Shown here: positions 23,699 through 35,774 of the stretch, piece after piece
How positions within the stretch are numbered: the stretch's first letter is position 1
Layout of the letters: each line of letters begins with the position of its first letter
Source: Cephalopachus bancanus
Lineage: Eukaryota; Chordata; Mammalia; Primates; Tarsiidae
DNA length: 64,000 nt
Assembly: GCA_027257055.1 (NCBI GenBank)
Contig: JAPVLO010000153.1
Coordinates: 7,688,001 to 7,752,000 of the forward strand
Direction of reading: 5' to 3'
Notes under the pieces: model-generated
The model's database searches: none
Told to the model about the DNA's origin: nothing
The model's input: the letters and a program-made list of their open reading frames with translations, nothing else
Position numbers and translations under genes: made by a program

Positions 23699-23977
23699 GG
23701 CTCAAGCCTGTAATCTCAGCATTTTGGGGGGTTGAGGCAAAAGGATTGCCTGAGCCCGTGGGTTTGAGACCAGCCTGGGCAACATGGTGAGACCTCATCT
23801 CTACGATAAATCAAAAAATTAGCCGAGCATGGTAGCACACGCCTGTAGTTCTGGTTACTTGGAAGGCTGAGGTGGAAACATAACCAGAGCCCAGCAGGTC
23901 GACACTGGGGTGGCCATGAGTGAGCCACTGCACTCCAGCCTGGGCAACAGAGTGAGACTCCGACTCAAAAAAAAAAG
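23699..23977 (+). mobile_element. Alu SINE, slightly 5'-truncated
   Basis: It lacks the first dozen or so bases and starts 'aggctcaagcctgtaatctc'. Flanking aagaaaacaaaaa repeats (about 23685 and 23976) are the target duplication. The linker hexamer is mutated (gataaa). Confidence 0.92.
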
Positions 23978-24483
23978 AAAACAAAAACATTTAAAGTCAG
24001 AAGTTGGAAACAATTACCAGCTAATAACTAGTTGAATGATTAGAAAAAAAATGGACTTCAAGGCAAAAAAGCAGTATACAAATAAAGACATTCACTAAAA
24101 CATGATATAAAACTCCTAAATTGTCTATACCTAAGAGTATAAACTCAAAATACATAAAGTGAAATTCTGCTAAACTAGAAAGAGATTAACAAATTTACAA
24201 ACATAGTAAGAGATTTGAATACACTTATATCAGTATCAAATGATCAAGCAGAAAAAAGTAAATAACATAAATTATTTAATAACAATATAAAATCTTAACT
24301 AATAGATTTGTCATATCCAACCAACTGGGGAATACATATATTGTTCTTAAGCATATATTGGACATGTATAAAAACTGGTCATACACTAGAACATAAATCT
24401 GGTGTTAACACATTTTAAAGGTTGGCTGTTCCACAGATCACATCTTCTGGCCACAAGACAGTTAAATTAAAAATCAATAAGAG

Positions 24484-24768
24484 AGCCGGGCTCGGTGGCT
24501 CAGCCTGTAATCCCACGCCTTTGGGAGGCTGAGGTGAGTGGATTTCCTGAGCCCGCGGGTTAGAGACCCGCCTGGGCAGCGAGACCTCATCTCTACAATA
24601 AATCAAAAAATCAGCCGGGCGTGGTAGCGCATGCCTGTAATTCCGGCTACTTGGAAGACTGAGGCGGAAGGATTGCAGGAGCCCAGCAGGTCGAAGCTGC
24701 GGTGGCCGGGAGCAGCCACTGCATTCCAGTCTGGGCGACAGAGTGAGACTCCAACTCAAAAAAAAAAA
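24484..24768 (+). mobile_element. Alu SINE, young full-length dimer
   Basis: Starts agccgggctcggtggctcag. Target duplications aaaaatcaataagag (24469-24483) and aaaaattaataagag (24769-24783) differ at one position. Linker aataaa at 24597-24602. The right-arm hairpin has one mismatch (gtggccgggagcagccac, 24702-24719). Confidence 0.95.
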
Positions 24769-24783
24769 AAAAATTAATAAGAG

Positions 24784-24913
24784 CCAGGTAAGAGCCATGG
24801 CAAGCATCTGTAGTCCCAAATACTCTGGAGACTGAGGCAGGTGAATTGCTTGAGCCCAAGAGTTTAAGTCTAGCCTAGGCAATATAGTGAGATCCCTGTC
24901 TCTTAAAAAAAAT
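24784..24913 (+). mobile_element. Free left Alu monomer
   Basis: 'ccaggtaagagccatggcaa', 'gagactgaggcaggtgaatt' and 'agcctaggcaatatagtgag' form one arm ending 'ccctgtctctt' plus an A tail. It abuts the 3' target duplication of the Alu at 24484, so the young Alu landed at its 5' end. Confidence 0.8.
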
Positions 24914-25397
24914 AAGTAATAAAAAATAATACATATTTGGGAATTTGAAAACACACACAATCCTATTCAACTGATATAAAAATAAAGAAGTCTTAGTGCA
25001 GTCTAGAAACTAATTAGAACAAAATAATAAAAACACCACACACATAAAAATATGTTCATTAAAGTTGAAGCTGCATATTATTAAAAAGCTTAAAAACAAC
25101 AGATATTGGCAAGAATGCTGGGAAAATGGGATCCTTACACATTATTGGTGGGAATGCAAATTGGTACATCTTTATAGAAAATAGTATGGAGATTTCTCAA
25201 ATAACTAAAAATAGAATTACCATTTGATTCTCCAATCTCACTACTGGGTATATATCCAAACAGAAAGAAATCATTATATTTTTAAAAATCTGCATTATAT
25301 GTTCATTGCAGCACTATACACAATCGCAAAAATATGGAATCAATCTAAATCTCCATCAATGGAGGACTAGATAAAGAAAATGTGAGCCATCTATACT

Positions 25398-25438
25398 CGC
25401 GCGCGCACACACACACACGCACACACACACACACACAC
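25398..25438 (+). repeat. (CG)n(CA)n microsatellite inside L1
   Basis: gcgcgcgcacacacacacac and further CA units replace the L1 'tatatacacaatggaat' region. Confidence 0.9.
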
Positions 25439-25565
25439 CATGGAATATTACTCAGCCAAAAAATATTACTAATAATAAAAACATTACTTTTGCAGCAACA
25501 TAGATCGAACTAGAGTCCATTATCCTCAGTAAAATAACTCAGAAAGTCAAATACCACATTTTCTT

Positions 25566-25659
25566 TTTTTTTTTTTTTTTTTTTAGTTGGAGTCTCACTC
25601 TGTAGCCCAGACTGGAGTGCAGTGGCCGCTTCCGGCCACCACAGCCTCGACCTGCTGGG
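25566..25659 (-). mobile_element. Alu SINE, short 5'-truncated copy, minus strand
   Basis: A 94-bp piece with poly-T tail and part of the right arm only. Perfect target duplications ccacattttctt at 25554-25565 and 25660-25671 prove a separate insertion into the L1. The right-arm hairpin gtggccgcttccggccac (25622-25639) is perfect. Confidence 0.96.
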
Positions 25660-25905
25660 CCACATTTTCTTATAAGTGGTAGCTAAACAATGGGTACACA
25701 TGGACATACAAAGTACAGAGTTAAATAATAGACACTAGAGACTACAAAAGGTGGCAGGATTCGGGGGGAGGGTTGAAAAATTACCTACTGGGTACTATAC
25801 TTGCTATTGGGGTGATGGGTACACTAAAAGCCCAGACCTTACCACAGTGCAATATATGCATGTAAGAAATCTGCACTTGTGCCCTCTAAATATATAAAAA
25901 CAAAA

Positions 25906-26340
25906 AGTTTTAAAATAAGCTAACTTTTTAAATTGCAGTCAATAGCTAGTTTCTTGTAGGAAGAAAATCCTTTGCTATTGGTATTTCAAACGTTGTACAA
26001 TGGTATGAACTTGATGTACCTCAGCTGGTCCAGTAGAAAAGAACTCTAAAACTCAAAAGGTATTTATTCCATTAGGAACTGTCAATAGATAGAACTGTTT
26101 TCATGTACTTCTAGGTTATAATGCTTATTGACTTTGTTAACAACTGGTGTATTAACTACAACCAAAAAAATTGGGTATTCTTTGAAAGAATTTCACAAGC
26201 ACTTTCTAATCAATTTTCTGTAATGATGGAAACTAAAGTTGAAACTGAATTTGGAGAGATAAACTTATAGCCTTATGTATATGTGTTAATGTTAAATAAA
26301 ATAGTTATAAACATCTCATTAAAGACTTTATGGGGGGAAA
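25906..26340. other. Unique AT-rich intergenic sequence
   Basis: No repeat or gene recognised. Confidence 0.45.
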
Positions 26341-26704
26341 CAGGAGCATATACCCCCAAAAAATAGAAGGAAGGAAAAATTAGAGATAAGAGCAGATATT
26401 AGTGAAATTAAAAGCACAAATAGAACAGAGGTGTCAGCAATGCCAGAAGCTGAGTCTTTGAAAAGTCCAGTAAAAGAGACAAACTTTGAAAATATCAATC
26501 AATAGAAAAAAAAGAAAGAGTAAACACAAGTAAACAATATTAGAAATGAACAAGGGGCCTTAGCAAGTGATACAGACATTAACAGAAAATAAAATAATAT
26601 AGTGAATGACTTTTTTACAATGAGCTAAAAAATTTAGGCTGAAATGGGCAAATTCTGTGAAAAAAAATACAACTATCAAAAATGTATTTAAGAGAAATAT
26701 TTCT

Positions 26705-26979
26705 AACCCAGCTCTGTGACTCATGCCTGTACTTTGAGAAGTAGAAGCAAGAAGATTGTCTTGACCCTGAGGTTGGAGACCTGCCTTGGCAACTTGGCCA
26801 GACCCTGTCTCTACAGTAAATTTTTTTAAAGTTAGCCAGTCATGGTGACATACAGCTGTGGTTCCAGCTACTTAGAAGGGAGGCAAAAGGATCACTTGAG
26901 CACAGCAGGTCCAGGCTGTAATAGCAGTGATCATGTCACTGCACTCCATTCTGGGCGACACAGAGTCCAACTCAAAAAA
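26705..26979 (+). mobile_element. Alu SINE, older diverged dimer
   Basis: Runs from 'acccagctctgtgactcatg' to 'gcgacacagagtccaactca' and an A-rich tail. Target duplications share agaaatatttct, which is itself a palindrome (about 26693-26704 and 26983-26994). Confidence 0.88.
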
Positions 26980-27479
26980 GAAAGAAATATTTCTACAGTC
27001 TTTAAAGAAATTGAATCAGTAGGTAAAATATTCTCTCATTTACACACAAAATTACTAGGTCCACATAGCTTTACTGCTGAATCCTATCATTCAAAAGACA
27101 GGTAATTCCAGGCTACACAAATTCTTTCTGACTATTAAAGAGAGAGAGAGAGAAACTCCCCAAAGTCAAGTTATGAGACCAATCTAACCTTGTCATCAGA
27201 TTTAAAGAATAGTATAAAAAACAAAATTACAAGGCCAATCTCACTCATGAATACAGACGGAAAAACCTTATGTAATAGATCAGTGCACTAAAACCAGCAA
27301 TAAATATAAAAGGTAATAATTCATGATCACGTATTTATTCGAGGAAAACCGAGACTATTCGTGATTCACTGCATTAAAAAGAAAACATATGTTTATTTTT
27401 CAACAGATGCAAAAACATTCAATAAAATAAAATGATTCACAATAAAATCTCTCAGCATATTACAAAGTGGAGAAGTGCT

Positions 27480-27877
27480 AGTTCCTTTTTGCCCTCCAGA
27501 TCTATTCTCCGCCTGTCTCTACCGTTATCTGGGCTCTGTGGATCCAACCACTGTGAACTGCATCACTTAGGTGCCTTACCCTCAGTTACATGTTGGGTTT
27601 AGCCAATGTGAGCAAAAAATTCAAGGTGGGAGGGGAGGAAGGTCAGGGTATTTTCTCCCCACAGGATGCTACAGTTTAGGTTGCATGGCTGCAGTTCTTA
27701 TAAAGCAGGCCCTCATTCACAAATCCAATTCTCACTGAGTGTTAAGAGAAAGTCTAGATAAACAGCTTTCTTTTGGATACTTCACCATTCCTTGCTTATT
27801 TTCGTAACCCTGCCCGTGCCTATATAAATTTTCCTTTATTCAATACTCTGCACAATCTCAGCTAACATGCTGTTAAC
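27480..27877 (+). repeat. Unnamed ancient repeat, possibly LTR-like
   Basis: Phrases such as 'taggtgccttaccctcagtt', 'tgttgggtttagccaatgtg', 'ttcaccattccttgcttatt' and 'aaccctgcccgtgcctatat' recall a common mammalian repeat whose name I cannot recover. It interrupts the old L1 together with the following LTR. Confidence 0.4.
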
Positions 27878-28268
27878 CTGTGTTATGGATTTACTAGTTA
27901 ATCCCCTCAAGTTCATATGTTGAAACCCTAACTTCAAAGGCCTTAGAATGTAACCATAGTTGAAAATAAGAACTGTAAAGAAGTAATTAAGTTAAAATGT
28001 GGTCTTTAGGTGACTCTAATTCAATATGACTGCCGTCCTTATAAGAAGCGATTAAGGCATAGAGACACACAGAGTAAAGACTATGCAGGGATACCAACGA
28101 GAAGGTGTTCATCTACAAGCCAACAAGAAAAGCTATAGAATCAAACTAACCTCGTCAACACCTTGATCTTGAACTTCTAGACTCCAGGACTGTAAGAAAA
28201 TAGAGTTCTGCTGTGTAAGTAATTAATTCTATGGTACTTTGTTATGGTGGCACTAGCAAACTGATATA
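27878..28268 (+). mobile_element. MaLR-type solo LTR (MLT1/MST-like)
   Basis: 'ttcatatgttgaaaccctaa', 'aagaagtaattaagttaaaa', 'gactgccgtccttataagaa', 'caacaccttgatcttgaact' and 'ctccaggactgtaagaaaat' occur in the expected order, ending 'tggcactagcaaactgatat'. No internal ERV sequence. Confidence 0.85.
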
Positions 28269-29291
28269 ACTCATTAAAAGACATCTAATAAAACACACAC
28301 ACACACCACTAGAGCAAACATTATTATAAGCATTTCCTTTAAGATTGGTAACAAAGCAAGTATTCTCTATACTCATTAATTCTATTCAACATTAGAGTGG
28401 AGGTACTAGCCAGTCTAGATGTAAGAAAAGACAGTAAGGCAAGAAATAGATTTAGAAGTATAAAAAGTTGAGACACAGAAACAAAACTATCATTATTTGA
28501 AGATAATGAAACTTCCTACATATAACCCCCCCCAAAAAAAGTCTAAGGATAAACTACTGCATGCAATAAGAGGGTTTAGTTAGTTTGCTTAATACAAAAA
28601 TTGATATACCAAAATTAATTGTATATTTGTATTCCAACAGTAATCAGTTTTTAAGAGGTGGCTTATCAGGAACCAGACAGAAGAATGTTAATAAAGAAAG
28701 AAAGCACATAAATATCCATCAAAAGTAAGATATATACATAATTCATATAGTGAAATAGCAATAAAAAATCCACCAATAATAGAATATATAAATAATTCAT
28801 TATTCATATAGTGGAATGGCAATGAAAACAAATGCACATTTCAGCATATATATGAATCCTAACACATCATATTATGTAAAAAAAAGAAACAAGCAAGTTA
28901 TCAAATAATATGTGAAGTATGGTTCCATTTTTAGATCATTCAAAAAAGATAAACTGAACAGTATTACTTTAAGAGTATATGTGTACATGCATAAATATGT
29001 ATATGCATTTATGTGTTTACATATGTATATGTACATATAAATATATATAAAGCAGATTTGTGTTAAATTGCTAATTTTTAATTAAAAATAATTTATATAA
29101 AACTTAGAATAGTGATTACCCTCTGGGAAGGCAGATAGGAAAAGAGATTAGAGGTGGGCACATCTAGGTCTTTAAAAATGTTAATGTTCTATTTCTTAAC
29201 CTTGGTAACATGTACCCTTGTGTTCATATAATATTATTTGAAAACAGACAACAATACCTGTGCTATGTGTTAAGCCCATATATTTATAAAG

Positions 29292-29705
29292 TTACTAGTG
29301 TTTGAATATTTGTTCCCTACAAATCCGTGTTGAAAATTTAATACACAATGTTGAAGGTGGGACCTAATGTGAGGTGTTTGGGTCATGGGGGTGGATCTCT
29401 CATGATCAGATTAATGCCCTTCCTCAACTTCCTAGGGGTGAGTTTTCCGTTCATTCTCTAGAATGCTGGTTGTTAAAAACAACCTGGCACCTTCCCCCTC
29501 TCTCTCTTGCTTCCTTTCTTGCTATGTGATCCCTGTGTACGAGACTACCTTTCACTTTCTACCTTGAGTAGAAGCAGCCTGGAGCCCTCTCCAGATGTAG
29601 CTGTTCAGTTATGACCATTCCAACCGTTAGAATTATAGGCCAAATAAATCATTTTTCTTTATAAACTACCCAACCTTGGGTATTATTTTAACACAACACA
29701 AGACA
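29292..29705 (+). mobile_element. MaLR-type solo LTR (MST-like)
   Basis: 'gttgaaaatttaatacacaa', 'gaaggtgggacctaatgtga', 'ggtgtttgggtcatgggggt', 'ccttgagtagaagcagcctg' and 'aaactacccaaccttgggta' are characteristic of MST/THE1-type LTRs. It ends 'aacacaacacaagac'. Confidence 0.88.
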
Positions 29706-30059
29706 AAATAAGATGATAGTATATTTCAATTTCTAAAAAAAAAACAAGACTAGAGCACTTAAAACCACCTTGATGACCAATACATGCACCTATCTTATGA
29801 CTCTACTATTCCACTCACAAATAAATAGCCTAGGGAAATAATTGTACATAAACACCATGTTCCCTTGAGTTATGAACTAATTAGTGTACTCATTCAATCT
29901 CCATTAATTGTTGTGTATTCCAAGTTGAAAATTCATTTAAATAATTATTTCATAGTTTGAATATTGTAAAAATATAAACCAAAATAGTTGTCATCACCAC
30001 CTTGAGCCAAAGAAATCTCTGGAACATTTGTTGAATTTGGGGGTTTCACAAATGACCTC
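29706..30059. other. Intergenic, possible L1 trace
   Basis: Around 29790-29880 'gactctactattccactcac' and 'ggaaataattgtacataaac' faintly recall L1 ORF2 C-terminal coding text. Otherwise nothing. Confidence 0.35.
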
Positions 30060-30238
30060 AAGGAACAAGAAAAACAAAGAACACAAAGTCCAAAGCTAGC
30101 AAAAGAAAAGGAAATACAAAAAATAGAGCAAACAAAATGGAAAATACAAAAACAAGAGAAAAAAAATCAACAGGCAGAGTTGGCCTTTTGGAAAGATAAC
30201 AAAATTGAGAGTCTTTTAGCAAGGCTAAAATTTTTTTA

Positions 30239-30633
30239 TTTTTTTTTATACATTATCTTTTAATTTTTATTTTAAAATTGTGGGGTACAATTCAGGGTTA
30301 GGTATACAAATTTTCATTGTGCAGGTACGCTTATTGATAAGGTGTGCACCCCTTTCCCGGGCAGATATCGACTACTGTCAATCCCAGCTCCCCACCCCAT
30401 CCCCCTCCCTTCAGTTTCCCACTACTTTCAATCCATTTCCTATAGTAATACAGTAGTTGTTCATGGTCCACTTATGAGTGAGAACATAAGATATTCAGCT
30501 CTTTTTTTCTGTGAGAGATCAATCAGTATTATAAACTCTAATTCCATCCAGGTTGCTCTGAAGTTCATGATTTTGTTCTTCTTTATGACTGTGTAATATT
30601 CCATTGTGTATATGTACCACATTTTTTAAGCAG
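30239..30633 (-). mobile_element. Second L1 3' end fused to the L1 tail
   Basis: About 395 bp repeating the last ORF2 codons and 3' UTR already present at 30634-31015. In element sense it starts at the internal 'aaaaaatgtggtacatatac' and ends at the outer A tail. No target duplication or long A run separates it from the main body; the junction is near 30629-30634. The one duplication pair encloses both parts. Confidence 0.88.
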
Positions 30634-30840
30634 TATTCTTTATTGTGATATTGTGGGGTACAGTTAAGGGTTAGGTATACAAATATGCTTCATTCAGGCA
30701 CCCTTGTTGATAAGAGGTGTCTCTCCATCCCCAGACAGATATTTACTACCATTAATCCTATCTCCCTTCCCCTCTCCACCATAGTTTCCCACCACTGTCA
30801 GTCATTTTCTTATAGTATTACATTGGATGTTCAAGGTCCA

Positions 30841-33800
30841 CTATATGAGTGAGAACATGTGATACTCAGATCTTTGTTTCTGGGAGAGGTCACTCAGTAT
30901 TATAGACTCTAGTTCCATACAGGTTGCTGCAAAATTCATGATTTTGTTCTTTTTTATGGCTGCGTAGTATTCCATCATGTTTATGTACCATATTTTTTTA
31001 ATCCAGCCCTCTTTTGATGGACAGCATGGTTACTTCCAGGTTCTTGCTATTGTGAACAATGCTGCGATACACATACGTGTGCAAGTATCTTTTTTATAGA
31101 GTGATTTGAGTTCCTCAGGGTATATTCTTAGTAGGGGGATTGTGGGGTCATATGGGAGGTCAATATTTACAGCTTTTAGGAATCACCATGTTGTTTTCCA
31201 CAGAGGTTGTACTAGTTTGCACTCTCACCAACAGTGTAGAAGTGTTCCCTTTTCGTCACACCCACTCTAGCAACTGTTATTTTTTGTTATTGATAATTGC
31301 CATTCTGACTGGAGTTAGGTGGTATCTGTGTGGTTTTGATTTGCATCTCCCTGATGATTACTGAGGTTGAATATTTCTTCATGTGTCTGTTGACTGCTCG
31401 GATGTCTTCCTTTGAGAAGTGTCTGTTCATATCTTTTACCCATTTTATAATGGGGTTGCTTGTTTTTTTCTTTTCAGCATGTTTGAGTTCCTTGTAGATT
31501 CAAGATGTTAAACCTTTGTCAGACCTGGAGTTGGCAAATATTTTTTCCCAGTCTGTAGGTTGTCTCCCTGCCCTCTTGATGGTTTCTTTGGCTCTGCAGA
31601 AGCTTGTCAGTTTAATGAGGTCCCACTTGTCTATCTTATCTCTTATGGCCTATGTGTTTCGGTTTTGTTCAGGAACTGGATACCAGTTCCAATTTCCATG
31701 AGGGTATGTCCTTCATTTTCTAAGGTTCTTATGGTTCGAGGTTTTACATTTAGGTCTCTGATCCATTTAGAGTTATTTTTTGTGTATGGGGATAGATAGG
31801 GGTCCTGTTTCAATCTTCTGCATGTGGTCAGCCAGTTTTCCCAGCACCATTTACTGAATAGGTTCTCCTCTCCCCAGTGGTAGGTGGTGGAGGCTTTGTT
31901 GAAGATGAGTTGGTTGAGAAATTGAGGTTTTGCTTCTGGAATCTCACTTCTATTCCATTGGTCTATATACCTGTTCCTGTACCAATACCAAGCTGTTTTG
32001 ATTATTGCAGATTTACAGTAAAGTTTGAGGTCTGGTAATGTGATACCACCTGCTTTGTTGTTTTTGTTTTTGTTTTTTTTTGCTGAGGATTGTTCTGGCT
32101 AATCTTGGTCATTTGTGTTTCCATATGAATTCCTGTGTTGTTTTTTCTAGGTCCGAGAAGAATGTTGCTGGTAATTTGATGGGTATTGCATTAAATCTGT
32201 AGATTGCCTTAGGTAAGATGGACATCTTCACAATGTTGATTCTTCCAATCTATGAGCATGGGATGTTTTTCCACTTGTTTGTGTCATCTTTGATTTCTTT
32301 GAGCAGTGTTTTGTAGTTTTCATTGTAGAAGTCTTTCACATTTCTGGTTAGGAAGATGCCAAGGTATTTCATTTTTTTGTGTGTCTATTGTGAATGGAAT
32401 TGTGCTTTTTATATGGATTTGTTTATTAGTGGTGTAAAGAAATGCGATTGTCTTTTGCACATTTATATTATATCCTGAGACTTTGCCAAAGTCCTTTATC
32501 AGTGTAAGGAGGTTTTTGACATATTCTCTTGGGTTTTCAAGGTATACAATCATGTCATCTGCAAAGAGAGATTGCTTGACTTCCTCTTTTCCTATTTGAA
32601 TACCCCTGATTGCCTTCTCTTCTCTGATTGCTCTAGCCAGGACTTCCAATACTATATTGAACAGGAGGGTGAGAATTGGCATCCTTGTCTTGTTCCAGTT
32701 TTCAGGGGAAATGTTTCCAGTTTTTGTCCATTTAGGAGTATGCTGGCTGTGGGTTTCTCGTAGATGGCTTTTACTATTTTGAGGTATGTTTCCCGTATGC
32801 CTAGATGTTCAAGGGTTTTTATCAAGAAGGGGTGCTGGATTTCATCAAAAGCTTTTTTTGCATCTAATGATATAATCATGTGGTTTTTGTTTTGACATCT
32901 GTTGATGTATTTAATTACATTTATGGTTTTACAAATGTTGAACCAGCCTTGCATCCCAGGGATGAAGCCTACTTGGTCATGATGGATGATTTTTGAGATG
33001 AGTTGTTGAATACAGTTTGCTAGAATCTTGTTGAGAATTTTAGCATCTATGTTCATCAAAGATATTGGCCTGTAGTTCTTTTTGTTGGGTCTTTACCTGG
33101 CTTGGGTAGCAATGTGATGTTAGCTTCATAAAATGATTTGGGGAGAGTTCCGTCTTTCTCAATCGCCTGGAATACCTTCAGTAGGATTGGTATCCGCTCC
33201 TCCTTAAATGTCTTGTAGAATTCTGCTGGAAAGCCATCTGGTCCAGGGCTTTTTTTTGTAGATAGTTTTCTTACTACATAGTCAATTTCCTTGATTGTTA
33301 TTGGTCTATTTAGGGTCTCAATTTCTTCTTGTTTCAACCTAGGCAGGTTGTGTGACGACAGAAAGTCCTCCATTTCCTTGAGGTTTTCAAGTTTGTTTCC
33401 ATACAAGTGTACATAGTAGTCTCTAATGATCTTTTGTATTTCTTCAGGGTCAGATGTGACTTCATCTTTTGTGTTTTTGATTGTACTTATTTGGTTTTTT
33501 TTCTCTTTTTTTCTTGGTCAGTCTAGCTAAGGGACCATCGATCTTGTTTATTCTTTCAAAGAACCAGCTTTTTGTTTCAATGATTTTTTGTATTATCTTT
33601 TTGTCTTCTATGTCCTGGATTTGGGCTTTTATTTTGGTGATCTGGATTCTTCTGCTGAAATTAGGGTTTTTGTGGTCTTGCTTTTCCAGCTTCCTTAGTT
33701 GGTTTGTTAGGCTGTTAATTTGTGATCCTTCCATTTTCTTCATGTGCGTTTGTAGGGATATAAATTCCCCTCTTACTACAGCTTTCATGGCATCCCAGAG

Positions 33801-34655
33801 ATTTTGGTAAGATGTTTCTTCATTTTCATTTGTTTCCAGGTATCTTTAAATCTCTGTTTTGATTTCATCATTGATCCCAGAGTTGTTTAGCATCATGCTG
33901 TTTAGTGTCCATGTCTTTGTGGGTTTTGGGGGGACCTTGTTGGTGTTAATGATTATTTTTACTCCACTGTGGTCCAAGTAGGTGCATGGTAAAATTTCGG
34001 TCCTTTTAAATTTGCTTATGCTTGATTTATGGCCAAGTATGTGGTCGATCTTAGAGTACATTCCATGCAGTGATGAGTAGAATGTGTATTCTGTGGTTTT
34101 GGATGGAGGGTTCTGTAGGTATCAATTAAGTCCACTTGATCAAGAGTCACATTGAGGTTTCGGATCTCATTGCTGATTTTTTGTCCTGATGATCTGTCTA
34201 GACTTGTGAGAGGAGTATTAAGTTCCCCAGCTATGATGGTATTGGAGTTGATATCATTTTTTAGTTTACCTAGGAGCTGCTTTATGAAAGTTGGTGCTCC
34301 TATGTTCGGTGCATATATGTTTAGGATGGATATTTCTTGTTGATGGATTGAACCTTTTATCATTATGTAGTGGCCTTTTGCATCTTTTTTAATTTTTGAT
34401 AGCTTAAAGGGTATTTTGTCTGAGATTAAGATTGTGACTCCTCCTTTCTTTTGTGTCCCATTTGCCTGAAATTTTTTTTTCCATCTTCTTACTTTGAGTC
34501 TGTGAGTGTCCTTTCTAGTGAGGTGAGTCTCTTGAAGGCAATAGATTGTTGCCTGGTGGTATTTTATCCATTTTGCCATTCTATGTCTTTTCAGTGGTGC
34601 ATTTAGTCCATTCACATTCAAACTAATTATTGAAATGTGAGTTGATCCCTATCAT
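30841..34655 (-). pseudogene. L1 ORF2 pseudogene (endonuclease and reverse transcriptase)
   Basis: ORF2 encodes the nicking endonuclease and reverse transcriptase of target-primed insertion. The relic spans about 3,815 nt, close to the usual 3.8 kb. From the amino end: NVNGLN, QETH and NIYAPN of the endonuclease are readable at 34621-34016. The GDFNTP-like motif reads GELNTP, so a catalytic aspartate is replaced. KIDHILG and LDHSG follow in another frame (34061-33846). Then come SPGPDGF of the Z region (33406-33056), fingers/palm text (33059-32652), and the active-site FADD in [10 protein letters not shown] (32682-32320). The ATG at 34655 is followed by a one-base insertion relative to the readable frame. 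Beyond 32320 only scattered C-terminal coding survives, up to a stop at 30841. At least five frame breaks are seen. No product expected. Confidence 0.92.
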
Positions 34656-34733
34656 AATGTTCTTACAGAGTTGTTGTTCTTCCTGTTTGTGTGTTGTCTT
34701 TCTTTTGGTTTTAGAGTTGGATCATGTGTGTTT

Positions 34734-35774
34734 TTAATCTTTTGCCTGTACTCTTGTGAAGAATGTTGTTATTATTTTTTCCTTTTCTTCTGTGTTTAAT
34801 GCTTTCTTAAGTGTTTCTTGTAGAGGTGGTCTTGTGGCAGCATAGGTTCTTAGGGATTGGATATCTGGGAAAGATTTCAATTCTCCATCACTGATGAAGT
34901 TTAGCTTGGCTGGGTAGGTTATTCTCAGTTGAAATTGTTTATCTTTTAGAACTTTTAAGATAGGGCTCCAAGCTCTCCTAGCCTGGAGGGTCTCTGTAGA
35001 TAAATCTGCTGCTATTCTAATTGGTCTTCCCTGGTACATAGTCTGACCTTTTTCTCTTGCAGCCTTTAGAATTTTTTCTTTTATACCTACTTTGTTTAGG
35101 TGAATTAGTATATGTCTGGGAGTTGGTCTTCTCATTTGTTGTCTTGCAGGGGTTCTCTGAATCTCTTGTGTTTGAATTTTTTCATCCTTGATGAGGGAAG
35201 TTTTCTTGAATGATTTCATGAAATGTTTGTTCCAGTGTGGCCTCTGTTTCTCTCTGCCTCAGGAAGACCAATTACTCTTAGGTTCAGTCTCTTTAAATGA
35301 TCATTCATCTCTTGAAAGTTTTTTCTGTCTTTTTGAGCTTCTTTTCTATGCTTTTGACAGTTTGGGTTAGTTCTGTGTCTTCAAGCTCTGAGATTCTTTC
35401 TTCTGCTTGGCTAATTCTGCTTTCCATGCTTATTAGTTTGTTGTTCATTTCCATCACAGTATTCTTTACTGCTGTTATTTCTGACATCAGCTCCTTCCTA
35501 TTTTCCTCTTGTCTCTCCTCAATTTTTTAATTCTCTCTATTAATGTCTTGATGTCTGGGTTTGTTGCATATGACCAGTCATTCTGGGTTCTCTTCATTGT
35601 TTGTGTTCCGGAATCTGTTTTCTCAGTGTCTGAGCTCCCAGGGGTCTGTGTGAGACCTATATTCTTCTTTTGGTTTTTTCTTTGTGCAGTTTTTTCCCCC
35701 TCCTTACTTTTTCCTTCCTCCACATCACCATCTTCTTCAATTCTTTTATTCAGGCATAGAGGAATTGGTTTCAC
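34734..35774 (-). pseudogene. L1 ORF1 pseudogene (RNA-binding chaperone)
   Basis: ORF1p is the trimeric RNA-binding protein that coats L1 RNA in the cytoplasm. The relic spans 1,041 nt (about 347 codons; the human protein has 338). Three pieces in different frames are readable: an acidic/basic N-terminus (35774-35487), a heptad-like coiled coil with AVKNTVMEMNNKLISMESRI (35487-35305), and the RRM/C-terminal domain (35219-34734) with ARRAWSPILKVL and YPAKLNFISDGE. Two or more frameshifts separate them. It lies just upstream of ORF2 with a gap of about 80 nt, the usual L1 spacing. Confidence 0.9.

Larger units (their letters stand above)
24001..25067 (+). mobile_element. Old L1 ORF2 fragment (endonuclease region), Alu-interrupted
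   Basis: A-rich text such as 'cacttatatcagtatcaaat', 'acatgtataaaaactggtca', 'tacactagaacataaatctg' and 'cacaagacagttaaattaaa' corresponds to the degenerate end of an L1 endonuclease domain. It resumes after the Alu and monomer at 24914. All frames are broken. Confidence 0.55.
25068..25905 (+). mobile_element. L1 3' end (ORF2 tail and 3' UTR)
   Basis: 'ttggtgggaatgcaaattgg', 'tctcactactgggtatatat', 'tgttcattgcagcactatac', 'atggaatattactcagccaa' and the 3' UTR 'ggggtgatgggtacactaaa' are canonical for an older L1. A minus-strand Alu fragment splits it at 25566-25659. Frames are broken. Confidence 0.9.
26341..29290 (+). mobile_element. Old L1 (L1M-type) ORF2 and 3' end, broken by insertions
   Basis: 26341-27475 carries degenerate reverse-transcriptase-region text ('caacagatgcaaaaacattc'). 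Coding relics resume at about 28270 ('attctattcaacattagagt' precedes the active-site region) and run to a 3' UTR at about 29280. Insertions are an Alu (26705-26979) and LTR material (27480-28268). No frame survives. Confidence 0.65.

Noticed and set aside
24415..24960. Minus-strand 181-codon frame, the second longest in the window
   Set aside because: It runs through an antisense Alu and an Alu monomer; such antisense-Alu frames ([13 protein letters not shown]) recur at 11050, 22357, 37558, 43324, 52792 and 57873.
27480..29705. A provirus with two LTRs (27878-28268 and 29292-29705)
   Set aside because: The LTRs are of different MaLR types and the DNA between them is old L1, not gag/pol-like sequence; they are solo LTRs.
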